Positions 39,936 through 48,564 of a stretch of DNA of 64,000 nucleotides are shown in pieces. Source of the stretch: an uncultured Selenomonadales bacterium (GTDB taxonomy: Bacteria; Bacillota; Negativicutes; Selenomonadales; Selenomonadaceae). Location: NCBI GenBank assembly GCA_937877545.1, contig CALFJE010000052.1:1-64000 (forward strand), written 5' to 3'. Positions within the stretch are counted from its first letter, which is position 1; every line of letters starts with the position of its first letter. The notes below the pieces were generated by a model. The model worked only from the letters and a program-made list of their open reading frames with translations. It was not told the DNA's origin and searched no databases. Both the position numbers and the translations under genes were made by a program.

Positions 39936-42305
39936 GTGACCAGAATTTTAAACAGTTTGAGGGTATCGGAGGACGATTTGAAGCATTTTTCGACGGTTAA
40001 GCAGCTGAAGGAGTTCCTCCTCCGTTGCGACAGCGACCGCGCAGGGCAAGACCCTTACGACGAAAATATTTTATTCGACCCGAATCGCGGGCATTGGGAT
40101 TTATGGGATTTTGACAAGGAGGACGGCGCGGAGCTTGACCTTGGCGCGAATTTTGTTGCTCGTGACCCCGCCGACGACGTTTCAAGCGGCATTGTCGCCA
40201 TTGATTTTGGAACCAGCCGCACGGTTGTCGTCTACGAAAACGAATATTCGCAGATTTTGCCGCTCCAAGTCGGCAACGGCTCCCGCAAAAATCGTTTCGA
40301 CGCCGCCAATTACGAAAATCCGACCGTCATCCAATTTATTGACATCGAAAATTTTTTGAACGCGTATTATTGGCGTGAAGGGCGTCCGTTCACGAAGTGG
40401 AGCGACGTTAAAGTTTCGCATGAGGCGTTTCGTAATCTTTTAAACGGCGGCTCCGATAATTTTTATTCCTTTTTGACGGATTTAAAGCATTGGTGCGGCT
40501 CGAATAAGCAATTTATGCTTCGCGACGAGAAAAAATTTATTACGCAACTTGCGCCTTTTTCCGATTTAGCTGACGATGAAATCAATCCGCTAGAATTTTA
40601 TGCGTATTATTTGGGCTTATTTATCAATAATATGCAGCAGGAGCGGCACATTTTCCTGAATTATATTTTATCGTTTCCCGTGACTTACGAGTCGGAAATT
40701 CGGGAAAAAATGCGTCGATGCTTTGAACGCGGGCTAAAAAAATCGCTCCCGACGGCTCTTTTGGCAAATAAAAATATCATGGATAAATTTTCCGTCCGCG
40801 AAGGCACCTCGGAAGCCGCCGCTTACGCCATTACCGCGCTTCAAGAATATAATTTTGCTCCCGAAGGCGACGAGGAAATTTATTTTGCGGTATTTGATTT
40901 TGGGGGCGGCACTACCGATTTTGATTTTGGATTTTTCCGCGAATCGCCGAGTGACAGATACGATTATTTACTCACGCACTTTGGCGAAAACGGCGACAGG
41001 ACTTTAGGCGGCGAAAATCTCCTTAAATTGCTTGCGTTCGAGGTTTTTAAGGCTAATCAGGAAAATTTAATCGTCGAAAATGGAAAAATTCCCTTTACGT
41101 GGGCGGCTGACAAAAAGAATTTCGCCGGCTCCGAAACTTTAATTAAAGATTCTCAAGAAGCTCATGCGAATATGCACATTTTAATCGAGAAATTACGCCC
41201 GATTTGGGAAAATCCCGACTCCGACGCCGCTAAAAAAATTATGACCGATAAAGCTGTCGAAGCTGATTTTTTCCTCGATAACGGGCAAATAATTACGGGT
41301 TTTGAGCTTAAAATCGGCATTGATTTGCAGGAAATTCTCCGCGAACGAATTAAAATCGGCATTAAAAACTTTTTTATCGCCATGAAAGAAGCTTTTGATA
41401 AATCAAGCAAAAATTCTCTGCGCAAAGTCAAACCGCTCCGCGACCTTAAAGAAATTTCGATATTTTTGGCGGGTAATTCGTCGAAATCCGCGCTCGTGAA
41501 CGAACTTTTTACGGAATTTATTTCGCCGATGGAAGATACGCGGCTCGCCGAAAATGAAAATCCCTTCGCAAACGGGCGGCTCAAGGGCGGCTACGAGCTT
41601 AAGGACGATTTTATTATGCAGGGCGGCAGCATTTATCGGCGCGACGACAACGGGCTTGAAATTTGGCTCGGCGATATGGATAATTCCGACGACCAAATTG
41701 TTTTGAGCGAAACCGTTAAAAAAATTCCGAACGACCGCGCAAGCGAAAAATCGCCCGCCGAAATTTTATTCGGATTCGATTATTACGGCGCACCGAATTT
41801 TAAAATTTATCCCGCGTTGGGCACCGAGGCGGCTCACGAAATTCAACGTGCTCTCGGCGTCGAAATTCGCAACGATTTGGCGGCTCCGACGGGTAAAACG
41901 GGCGTCGCATTCGGACTTTTGCTTTCCAGAGCGGGCGGACTGATTCAAACCAAGCATCTTTCGCCCGATTCCGCAAAAATTTCGTTCCGTTTTTACGTCG
42001 GCAGGAATAAAAAACGCAAATTCAAGACGATTATCGACCGAAATACAAAATTCGGCGTTTGGTATCCGTTTATTGACGCGGGCGACGGTTTCGACATTTT
42101 TTATACGAATTTGCCCGAAGCGGTGTCGAATCAGATGAGCATTCAGCTTGCAAAGCGCGTCACGATAAGCATTTCCGCGCCCGACCCCGACGCCACAGTT
42201 TATATTCGCGCCGTAAAATCCAACGTTATCGAATATCAAATCGCGAAAAATGCCGACGAACTTGCCGATATTGAAAATCCCGCCGCGCAAATTATTTTGG
42301 CTTAA
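39936..42305 (+). CDS. Hsp70-like actin-fold ATPase
   Basis: 789-residue protein with the actin/Hsp70 ATPase signatures: phosphate 1 AIDFGTSRTVVVYEN near residue 90, NPTVIQF, phosphate 2 FDFGGGTTDFDFGFF, and adenosine-motif IFLAGNSSKSALVNELF. It lacks the DnaK substrate-binding domain and the EEVD-type end. The first ~85 residues and last ~200 residues are of no family I recognise. GTG 39936 is chosen because GGGAGGAG lies eight bases upstream; the longer reading back to 39849 would include the promoter. Codon use is visibly A/T-richer than flanking genes. It is 26 bp before ribD, so the two are probably co-transcribed. Confidence 0.85.
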   Translation: MTRILNSLRVSEDDLKHFSTVKQLKEFLLRCDSDRAGQDPYDENILFDPNRGHWDLWDFDKEDGAELDLGANFVARDPADDVSSGIVAIDFGTSRTVVVYENEYSQILPLQVGNGSRKNRFDAANYENPTVIQFIDIENFLNAYYWREGRPFTKWSDVKVSHEAFRNLLNGGSDNFYSFLTDLKHWCGSNKQFMLRDEKKFITQLAPFSDLADDEINPLEFYAYYLGLFINNMQQERHIFLNYILSFPVTYESEIREKMRRCFERGLKKSLPTALLANKNIMDKFSVREGTSEAAAYAITALQEYNFAPEGDEEIYFAVFDFGGGTTDFDFGFFRESPSDRYDYLLTHFGENGDRTLGGENLLKLLAFEVFKANQENLIVENGKIPFTWAADKKNFAGSETLIKDSQEAHANMHILIEKLRPIWENPDSDAAKKIMTDKAVEADFFLDNGQIITGFELKIGIDLQEILRERIKIGIKNFFIAMKEAFDKSSKNSLRKVKPLRDLKEISIFLAGNSSKSALVNELFTEFISPMEDTRLAENENPFANGRLKGGYELKDDFIMQGGSIYRRDDNGLEIWLGDMDNSDDQIVLSETVKKIPNDRASEKSPAEILFGFDYYGAPNFKIYPALGTEAAHEIQRALGVEIRNDLAAPTGKTGVAFGLLLSRAGGLIQTKHLSPDSAKISFRFYVGRNKKRKFKTIIDRNTKFGVWYPFIDAGDGFDIFYTNLPEAVSNQMSIQLAKRVTISISAPDPDATVYIRAVKSNVIEYQIAKNADELADIENPAAQIILA

Positions 42306-42331
42306 ATTATTATTTTTGGGAGGGAAATTAT

Positions 42332-43420
42332 TTGTCTGACGAATTTTTTATGCGCGAGGCTTTAAGAATTGCGAAAAATGCGCTCGGACGAACGTCACCA
42401 AATCCGTTGGTCGGAGCGGTCGTGGTAAAGGACGGGAAAATAATCGCCGAGGGTTGGCATCGTCAAGCGGGGACGCCGCACGCCGAAGTTCACGCGCTGA
42501 ATATGGCGGGCGACCTCGCCGCCGGCGCGACTTTATACGTGACGCTGGAACCGTGTTCGCATTTCGGCAGAACGCCGCCTTGCGTAAATAAAATTCTCGA
42601 TTCGGGGATAAAACGCGTCGTGGCGGCAATGGAAGACCCGAATCCTGCCGTGGCGGGGCGCGGATTTGAAATTTTACGCTCAAACGGCGTCGAAATCGAA
42701 ACGGGTTTGCTCGAAAATGAGGCTCGCAAATTGAACGAGGTATTTTTAAAGTGGATAACGCGAAAAATGCCGTTCGTGACGATGAAATTTGCCGGTTCGC
42801 TCGACGGGAAAATCGCGACGGTCGGCGGCGAATCGCAATGGATAAGCGGCACGGAGTCTCGGAAATTTACGCATCAATTGCGCGATATAAACGACGCGAT
42901 TTTAGTCGGAATCGGCACGGTTTTGGCGGATAATCCGAGCTTGACGACGCGCCTTGTCGCGGGAAAAAATCCTATACGGATAATCGTCGACAGCAATGCG
43001 CGGACGCCGCTAAATTCAACGGTCGTGACGGATAAATCTGCGCGGACGATAATCGCAGTGACAAAAAATGCGCCGAGCGATAAAATTTCGGCGTTAAAAG
43101 CTTGCGGCGTCGAAATAATTACGGCGGGCGACGGCGAACGCGTTGATTTAAAGCTTTTAATGGAGCAACTCGCGGTGCGGGAAATAACGTCGATTTTGGT
43201 TGAGGGCGGCGGAGAAATTCATTTTTCCATGCTTAAATCGGGGCTGGTCGATAAAATACTTGCATTTATCGCGCCGAAAATTTTGGGCGGCGATGGGAAA
43301 TTTACGGCGGTAACGGGATTCGGTTTTGAAAAGCTTGCGGAGGCGGTCAAAATTAAGGAATTTAATGCGGAAAAACTCGGCGAAGATATTTTATTGAGCG
43401 GCTACGTCACGGAGGATTAA
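42332..43420 (+). CDS. ribD: bifunctional riboflavin deaminase/reductase
   Basis: 362-residue enzyme catalysing the second and third steps of riboflavin synthesis after ring opening of GTP. The N-terminal deaminase domain has HAEVHAL and EPCSHFGRTPPC (zinc site); the C-terminal reductase domain has VTMKFAGSLDGKIA, RIIVDSNARTPL and LVEGGGEIHFSML. TTG start follows GGGAGG. Unusually, the riboswitch-controlled ribE-ribBA-ribH genes lie two genes further on, and no riboswitch is visible ahead of ribD, which follows the Hsp70-like gene by 26 bp. Confidence 0.95.
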   Translation: MSDEFFMREALRIAKNALGRTSPNPLVGAVVVKDGKIIAEGWHRQAGTPHAEVHALNMAGDLAAGATLYVTLEPCSHFGRTPPCVNKILDSGIKRVVAAMEDPNPAVAGRGFEILRSNGVEIETGLLENEARKLNEVFLKWITRKMPFVTMKFAGSLDGKIATVGGESQWISGTESRKFTHQLRDINDAILVGIGTVLADNPSLTTRLVAGKNPIRIIVDSNARTPLNSTVVTDKSARTIIAVTKNAPSDKISALKACGVEIITAGDGERVDLKLLMEQLAVREITSILVEGGGEIHFSMLKSGLVDKILAFIAPKILGGDGKFTAVTGFGFEKLAEAVKIKEFNAEKLGEDILLSGYVTED

Positions 43421-44032
43421 ATGTACAAAAAAAATGAGCTGGATTATTTTAAAATCGGCGCGTCATTGGGCGGGCAACAGGAATGGTATTCGCGCTTCAC
43501 GAATTTTGGCATGAACATTGGCGGTTGTGCGGCAATTACGGCTTGCGACAGCGCAATTTATTTTGAAAAATATTTCGGAGTGCGCGGCTTGTACCCGTTT
43601 AATTTGGAAAATTTGACGCGGGAAGATTATTTGCGCTTCGGAAAAATAATGGAGCCGTATTTGTATCCGCGCTGGTCGGGCGTCGATAAATTGGAAATAT
43701 ATTTGGACGGCTTCGGGCGATTTTTAAGCGACAGAGGCGTAAAAAATATAAAATTATCGGGCTGGAGCGGCGAAAATAATATTTCCGACACGTTCGAGAA
43801 AATATGTCGGCAAATCGACGCGAAATTACCGATACCGTGCCTGATTTTAAATCATAAATCGACGATAATGGCGGATTATGTGTGGCATTGGTTCATAATT
43901 GGCGGCTACGAATTCGGAAATTCGGCGTCGATAAAAGCAATTTCCTACGGCATCGGGCGTTGGTTCGACTTCACGACGTTTTGGGATACGGGTTATCAGC
44001 GGAAAGGCGGCTTGATTCTGTTTGAAATTTGA
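43421..44032 (+). CDS. hypothetical protein, possible papain-like fold
   Basis: 203 residues, starting ATG directly after the ribD stop. Near the N-terminus is NIGGCAAITACDSAIYF, and near the C-terminus HKSTIMADYVWHWFIIGGYE. A Gly-Cys followed far downstream by a His-Trp/His pair is reminiscent of C39-like cysteine peptidases, but this is weak. No signal peptide. A/T-rich codon use like its neighbours. Located between ribD and a YkgJ-family gene without evident link to flavin synthesis. Confidence 0.7.
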   Translation: MYKKNELDYFKIGASLGGQQEWYSRFTNFGMNIGGCAAITACDSAIYFEKYFGVRGLYPFNLENLTREDYLRFGKIMEPYLYPRWSGVDKLEIYLDGFGRFLSDRGVKNIKLSGWSGENNISDTFEKICRQIDAKLPIPCLILNHKSTIMADYVWHWFIIGGYEFGNSASIKAISYGIGRWFDFTTFWDTGYQRKGGLILFEI

Positions 44033-44291
44033 ATGCGATAAATGCGGCGCGTGCTGTAAAAATATAAGGCTGTCGAGGTGGGCAAAGGACTTGGACAGGG
44101 GCGACGGCGTTTGTAAACATCTGACGGCGGAAAATTTATGCGAAATTTACGCCGAACGACCGATTTTTTGCAACGTGGAGGCGTACTACGACGAATATTT
44201 TTCGGACGTAATGAGCCGAGAAAAATTTTATAAAATCAATTACGACGCGTGCGAACGCTTAAAAAAATTTGACAGCGCAAAAAAATCGTGA
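44022..44291 (+). CDS. YkgJ-family Cys-cluster protein
   Basis: 89-residue protein with the CDKCGACC cluster near the N-terminus, VCKHL, LCEIYAERPIFC: the CxxCxxCC pattern of the YkgJ (zinc/iron-chelating) family. TTG start at 44022 overlaps the preceding gene by 11 bases. The substrate or partner is unknown. The promoter of the FMN riboswitch transcript lies within its last codons. Confidence 0.78.
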   Translation: MKFECDKCGACCKNIRLSRWAKDLDRGDGVCKHLTAENLCEIYAERPIFCNVEAYYDEYFSDVMSREKFYKINYDACERLKKFDSAKKS

Positions 44292-44297
44292 TATTTT
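44269..44297 (+). promoter_or_regulatory. promoter of the riboswitch-ribE-ribBA-ribH transcript
   Basis: TTGACA (44269-44274), 17 bp, TATTTT (44292-44297), starting the transcript at about the first base of the riboswitch. Confidence 0.65.
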
Positions 44298-44304
44298 TAA
44301 TCGC

Positions 44305-44414
44305 GAAACTTGGGGCGGAGTGAAAATCTCCACCGGCGGTGACAGTCCGCGAGCCTACGGGCAGATTCGGTGCAATTCCGAAACCGACGGTTAAAGTCCG
44401 GATGAGAAAGTTTC
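44305..44414 (+). promoter_or_regulatory. FMN riboswitch (RFN element)
   Basis: Conserved blocks in order: GGGGCGGAGTGAAAATCTCC, ACCGGCGGTGACAGTCCGCG, AGCCTACGGGCAGATTCGGT, AATTCCGAAACCGACGG and TTAAAGTCCGGATGAGA. P1 is closed by GAAACT (44305-44310) with AGTTTC (44409-44414). FMN binding would favour the terminator hairpin just downstream and switch off riboflavin genes. Confidence 0.97.
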
Positions 44415-44431
44415 CTGCAGATTGAATTTAC

Positions 44432-44464
44432 CCGCCTGAAGTTTTCAAGGCGGTTTTATTTTTT
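44432..44464 (+). terminator. riboswitch expression-platform terminator
   Basis: CCGCCTGAA/TTCAAGGCGG hairpin followed by TTTTATTTTTT, ending 12 bp before the ribE ATG. Confidence 0.9.
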
Positions 44465-44476
44465 GCGGAGGTCAAA

Positions 44477-45103
44477 ATGTTCACGGGGATAATTGAGGAA
44501 GTCGGGCGACTTAAAAATCTGCGCGGCGGACGAATTGAAATTGCTTGCTCAAAAGTTTTGGCGGGCGTCAAGGTCGGCGACAGCATAGCCGCGAACGGAA
44601 TTTGCCTGACCGTCGTCGAACACGGCGCGGATTATTTTGCGGCGGATGTCATGCCCGAAACTTTCAAAAAGACTTCGCTCGGCGAACTTAAAAGCGGCGG
44701 GCTTGTCAATCTGGAACGCGCCTTGCAAGTCGGCGAAAGGCTCGGCGGGCACATCGTAAGCGGGCATATCGACGGCGTCGGTAAAATTCTAAGCATTAAA
44801 TCCGACGGGAACTCGCTCCTAATCGACGTGGCGGCTCCCGGTCACTTGATGAGGCAAATCGCGCCCAAAGGCTCCGTTGCGCTCGACGGCATAAGCTTAA
44901 CCGTCGTCGACGCCGGCTCGGAAAGTTTCTCCGTGTCGATGATTCCGCATACCCGCGCCGTCACGAACTTTCAAGCCAAACGCGCCGGTTCGCCCGTCAA
45001 CATTGAGACCGATATTTTGGCAAAGTACATTGAGCGGCTGACAAACTTTAACGTTGCCCCGACGATAACGAAAAGTTTTCTGGAGGAAAACGGATTCGCA
45101 TGA
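44477..45103 (+). CDS. ribE: riboflavin synthase, alpha chain
   Basis: 208-residue enzyme that dismutates two 6,7-dimethyl-8-ribityllumazines to riboflavin and the pyrimidinedione. Two homologous lumazine-binding halves: MFTGIIEEVGRL with ANGICLTVVE, and HIVSGHIDGVGKI with LDGISLTVVD. ATG follows GGAGG. First gene after the FMN riboswitch; stop overlaps the start of the next (broken) gene. Confidence 0.96.
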   Translation: MFTGIIEEVGRLKNLRGGRIEIACSKVLAGVKVGDSIAANGICLTVVEHGADYFAADVMPETFKKTSLGELKSGGLVNLERALQVGERLGGHIVSGHIDGVGKILSIKSDGNSLLIDVAAPGHLMRQIAPKGSVALDGISLTVVDAGSESFSVSMIPHTRAVTNFQAKRAGSPVNIETDILAKYIERLTNFNVAPTITKSFLEENGFA

Positions 45104-45904
45104 AAAAAATCTTGGTGACAATGAATCTCGACGCCGCGCAGAAAAATTTGCTTGAACGTCAAGCTGAAGGTTTTGCGTGCGAATTCGTTTATAAGAAAAA
45201 CGCCGACTTGACGGCTGATGATTTGCGCGACGTTGATTGGATAATCGGCAGTCCGCCGCCTAAACTTTTGCCCGCCGCGCCGCGCCTTGAGTGGTTGCAA
45301 ATTGTCTTCGCGGGAGCGGACACCTATCTTAACGTGCCGCCCGAAATCACCTTGACGAACGCCAAGGGAGCTTACGACGTTGCCGTTTCGGAGCACATGC
45401 TTGCTTTGACGCCGGCTTTAACGCCCGCCTCGACATTTACGTTCGCCAACAGACAAATCACTTGTGGCAGAGGACGCGGGCAATTCGTTCCGTGAGCGGC
45501 TCGACGGTTTTGATTTTGGGCGCGGGCAATATGTCGCGATGATTTTGCCGGGCGGCAGTCAAACGAATCACTTCATGGACGCCGACAGGCTTGCCAAGCT
45601 CAAACGCGGCGCGTATCTGATTAACGTCGGGCGCGGCAATGCGATTGACCTCGACGCTCTGAAGGCGACTCTTCGCAGCGGACAACTCGGTGGCGTTGCG
45701 CTCGATGTGACTGAGCCTGAACCCTTGCCGCCCGAAGATGAGCTTTGGGACTTTGATAACGTGATAATCACGCCGCATTGTGCGGGCGGTTTGTACCTCA
45801 AGCAAACCCGCGACGCGATTGTCGAAATCTGCGCGGAAAATCTTTTCGGCAAATTGCGCGGCTTGCCGCTGAAAAATCTTGTCAACCGCACAGCCGGTTA
45901 CTGA
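45100..45904 (+). pseudogene. broken D-2-hydroxyacid dehydrogenase gene
   Basis: Three frames carry parts of one protein. Frame one (45100 to about 45408) reads the N-terminal part to AVSEHMLAL. Frame two (about 45409-45540) reads DAGFNARLDIYVRQQTNHLW and STVLILGAGNMSR, the start of the NAD-binding site. Frame three (about 45536-45904) reads MILPGGSQTNHF, LINVGRGNAID, LDVTEPEPLPPEDELW and ITPHCAGG with the catalytic His. About 40 codons of the Rossmann fold between GNMSR and MILPGG are missing. So a frameshift and a deletion have inactivated it, although it is still inside the riboflavin operon with ATGA coupling to ribE. Confidence 0.85.
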
Positions 45905-45916
45905 GGAGGAAAATTT

Positions 45917-47128
45917 ATGAGCGAATTTGCGACGATTGAGCAGGCGATTGACGACATTAAACGCGGCAAAATGATTGTGGTTGTCGACGACGAAGACCGC
46001 GAAAACGAGGGCGACTTGATTATCGCCGCCGAGACCGTCACGCCCGCCGATATAAATTTCATGGCGACGCACGCCAAGGGCTTAATCTGCACGCCGATTG
46101 ACGGCAAACGCCTTGACGAGCTGGAAATCGGGCAGATGGTTGCCAACAATACCGACAATCACGAAACGGCGTTCACGGTGTCGATTGACGCGTTCGACAC
46201 GGAGACGGGCATATCGGCTTACGAACGTTGCCATACGATAAAAATGCTCCTTGACCCTGCCGCCACGCCCGCAAGCTTCCGCAAACCGGGGCATGTCTTC
46301 CCGTTGCGAGCGGTAGTGGGCGGCGTCCTGCGCAGGGCGGGGCATACCGAGACCACGACCGATTTGGCGCGACTGGCGGGCTTCTACCCTGCGGGCTTAT
46401 GTTGCGAGATAATGGACGACGACGGGCACATGATGCGCACGGACAATCTTAAAAAGTTCGCGGCTAAGCACGGGCTGAGTATAATCACGGTGCGGGCGTT
46501 GATTGAGTATCGCAAGCGCACGGAGAAATTTGTCAAGCAAATCGCCGACGTGGACTTTCCCAGCAAGTACGGGCATTTTCGCCTTAAAGCCTACGAAAGC
46601 ACGCTTGACGGCAAATGTCACCTGGCGATAGTCAAGGGCGACGTGGCGGGCAAGGAAAATGTCTTGGTACGCGTGCACTCCGAGTGCTTGACGGGCGACG
46701 CATTAGGTTCGTTGAGATGCGATTGCGGCGACCAACTGGCGACTGCTTTGCGACTGATTGAATCGGCGGGCGCGGGCGTTTTACTCTACATGCGGCAGGA
46801 GGGGCGCGGTATCGGGCTTGCCAATAAGATTCGGGCTTACGCCTTGCAGGATTCGGGCAAAGATACCGTCGAGGCGAATATCCTGCTGGGCTTCAAGCCC
46901 GACCTTCGCGACTACGGCATAGGGGCGCAGATTCTTTCCGACCTCGGCTTGACGACGATTCGCTTGTTGACGAACAATCCCGCCAAACGCGCCGGCTTGG
47001 AAGGGCACGGCTTGACGATAACCGAACGCGTTCCGATAGTCATTGCGCCGACGAAATTCGATAAAAACTATCTGACGGTCAAAAAAGTCAAAATGGGGCA
47101 CGTATTCGATAAGGGGGAAACGGAATGA
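45917..47128 (+). CDS. ribBA: 3,4-dihydroxy-2-butanone-4-phosphate synthase / GTP cyclohydrolase II
   Basis: 403-residue bifunctional enzyme supplying both precursors of riboflavin. The N-terminal RibB half has VVDDEDRENEGDLIIAAE, HAKGLIC and GHVFPLRA. The C-terminal RibA half has RVHSECLTGDALGSLRCDCGDQL (zinc Cys residues), RQEGRGIGL and DLRDYGIGAQIL. GAGGAGG-type site before the ATG. Stop overlaps the ribH start. Confidence 0.97.
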   Translation: MSEFATIEQAIDDIKRGKMIVVVDDEDRENEGDLIIAAETVTPADINFMATHAKGLICTPIDGKRLDELEIGQMVANNTDNHETAFTVSIDAFDTETGISAYERCHTIKMLLDPAATPASFRKPGHVFPLRAVVGGVLRRAGHTETTTDLARLAGFYPAGLCCEIMDDDGHMMRTDNLKKFAAKHGLSIITVRALIEYRKRTEKFVKQIADVDFPSKYGHFRLKAYESTLDGKCHLAIVKGDVAGKENVLVRVHSECLTGDALGSLRCDCGDQLATALRLIESAGAGVLLYMRQEGRGIGLANKIRAYALQDSGKDTVEANILLGFKPDLRDYGIGAQILSDLGLTTIRLLTNNPAKRAGLEGHGLTITERVPIVIAPTKFDKNYLTVKKVKMGHVFDKGETE

Positions 47129-47664
47129 ATATTTACGAGGGCAATATCAACGGGCGCGGCTTGAAGTTCGCGATAGTGGTTGCGCGTTTCAACGAGTTTA
47201 TCACGAGCAAATTGTTGGGCGGGGCGTTGGACGCGTTGAAACGTCACGAGACGCCCGACGAAAATATTTCGGTGATTTGGGTACCGGGCGCGTTTGAAAT
47301 TCCGTTGACGGCAAAAAAATTGGCGTCGACGAAGAAATTCGACGCGATAATTTGTTTGGGCGCGGTGATTCGCGGAGCCACCACGCATTACGATTACGTC
47401 TGCAACGAGGTCTCAAAGGGCGTGGCGGCGGTCGGACTTCAAAGCGGCGTCCCGACGATTTTTGGCGTCGTCACCACAGAAAACATTCAGCAGGCGATTG
47501 AACGCGCCGGCACCAAGTCGGGCAATAAGGGCTTCGACGCGGCGATTTCGGCAATGGAAATGGCGAACTTGATTAAGCAGCTGTCGAAGGGCGAGGACTC
47601 GGTCAAGCCGCGCAAAACCAGAGGGCGTCCGCCTAAGGTCGTCGAGGAGCCTAAAGCTCAATGA
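47125..47664 (+). CDS. ribH: 6,7-dimethyl-8-ribityllumazine synthase with basic C-terminal tail
   Basis: Condenses the two precursors to the lumazine. Core residues 1-153 are standard: VARFNEFITSKLLGGAL, WVPGAFEIPLTAKKL, CLGAVIRGATTHYDYV and FGVVTTENIQQAIERAG. The 179-residue protein carries about 25 extra C-terminal residues (SVKPRKTRGRPPKVVEEP), in which KTRGRPPK looks like an AT-hook. The tail is absent from typical lumazine synthases. Its 3' end overlaps the convergent MBL-fold gene by 14 bases. Confidence 0.95.
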   Translation: MNIYEGNINGRGLKFAIVVARFNEFITSKLLGGALDALKRHETPDENISVIWVPGAFEIPLTAKKLASTKKFDAIICLGAVIRGATTHYDYVCNEVSKGVAAVGLQSGVPTIFGVVTTENIQQAIERAGTKSGNKGFDAAISAMEMANLIKQLSKGEDSVKPRKTRGRPPKVVEEPKAQ

Positions 47665-48448
47665 CGGAACCCGTTGCAATTCGGCTTCGGCAAAGATTGA
47701 TAAAAGATTCTCCCGAACAATGACACGGGAGAATTTTTTTTACGCCCAAAGCTTTCAGTTCGTCGAGCGTCCGCAAAATACGTTCGTTCGTCGCGCCCGT
47801 CAAATGAAGCCCGCCAATCACGCCGACAATCGGCAAGCCGAATCGGTCGTGCACGTCGGCAACGATATTCAAAATGCCCGCATGAGCGCACGCCGTCACA
47901 AGCGTCAAGCCGTCGCCGCCGCGCAGGAGCAGAACAATCTCGTCGCCGAAATCGTCGGGCAGTTTCTTATCGCCGCGTACAAATTTACTCGGCACGGTCT
48001 CAAAGTCGTAACGCCGCTTGAAATTCCCTACAAGCCACGCGGTATCGTCGAGCCGAATCACGTCGCGACAGATGATTTGCTCAATGCCGCGAGCCGCCAA
48101 AAAATCTTCGTCGAAGCCGCAACCGCGATACTTAAAGCCGCCGTCGACGCGGGAATATTTCTCTTCCCAAAAGTTTTCGCCCGTGATTAGGGTTTTAATC
48201 TGCGCGGAGTCCGCAAGCCTCGGAAAGCCGCCCGCGTGGTCGTAGTGCGAATGGCTCAGCGCAACGATTTTAATTCCGCGCAAGTCGACGCCCAAAGTTC
48301 GCGCATTATCGAACGCCGCGCCCGTGTGTCCGCAGTCGAAGATAAATTTTGTCCGTTCGGTCTCGACGAGGAAGCTCAGCCCGTGTTCGGCAACGAGGGC
48401 AGAGTCGGCGGGGGCGGTGTTTTCAATCAGCAATGTTAAAGTCGTCAA
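47651..48448 (-). CDS. metallo-beta-lactamase fold hydrolase
   Basis: 265-residue MBL-fold enzyme with SHSHYDHAGG (HxHxDH metal site), a later CAHAGILNIV and the final CHCSGESF region. These suit the branch annotated as 7,8-dihydropterin-6-yl-methyl-4-(beta-D-ribofuranosyl)aminobenzene phosphate synthase-like, though substrate is unknown. I choose TTG 48448 because GAGGTG lies six bases before it and would overlap a GTG start at 48457. No Sec signal. Convergent with ribH. Confidence 0.85.
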   Translation of the reverse strand: MTTLTLLIENTAPADSALVAEHGLSFLVETERTKFIFDCGHTGAAFDNARTLGVDLRGIKIVALSHSHYDHAGGFPRLADSAQIKTLITGENFWEEKYSRVDGGFKYRGCGFDEDFLAARGIEQIICRDVIRLDDTAWLVGNFKRRYDFETVPSKFVRGDKKLPDDFGDEIVLLLRGGDGLTLVTACAHAGILNIVADVHDRFGLPIVGVIGGLHLTGATNERILRTLDELKALGVKKILPCHCSGESFINLCRSRIATGSVIEL

Positions 48449-48506
48449 AGCAATCACCTCGCAGGCAGTTTAATCGAATTCTTACGCCGGCGCAACGGAT
48501 TTTAAC

Positions 48507-48535
48507 TTGCATATTTTTTTCAGGTAGGTTACAAT
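48507..48535 (+). promoter_or_regulatory. promoter of the secreted Lys-rich-tail protein
   Basis: TTGCAT (48507-48512), 17 bp, TACAAT (48530-48535), 29 bp before the TTG start. Confidence 0.55.
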
Positions 48536-48564
48536 GCGGAAAAACTTTAACGGGGTGAAAAAGC

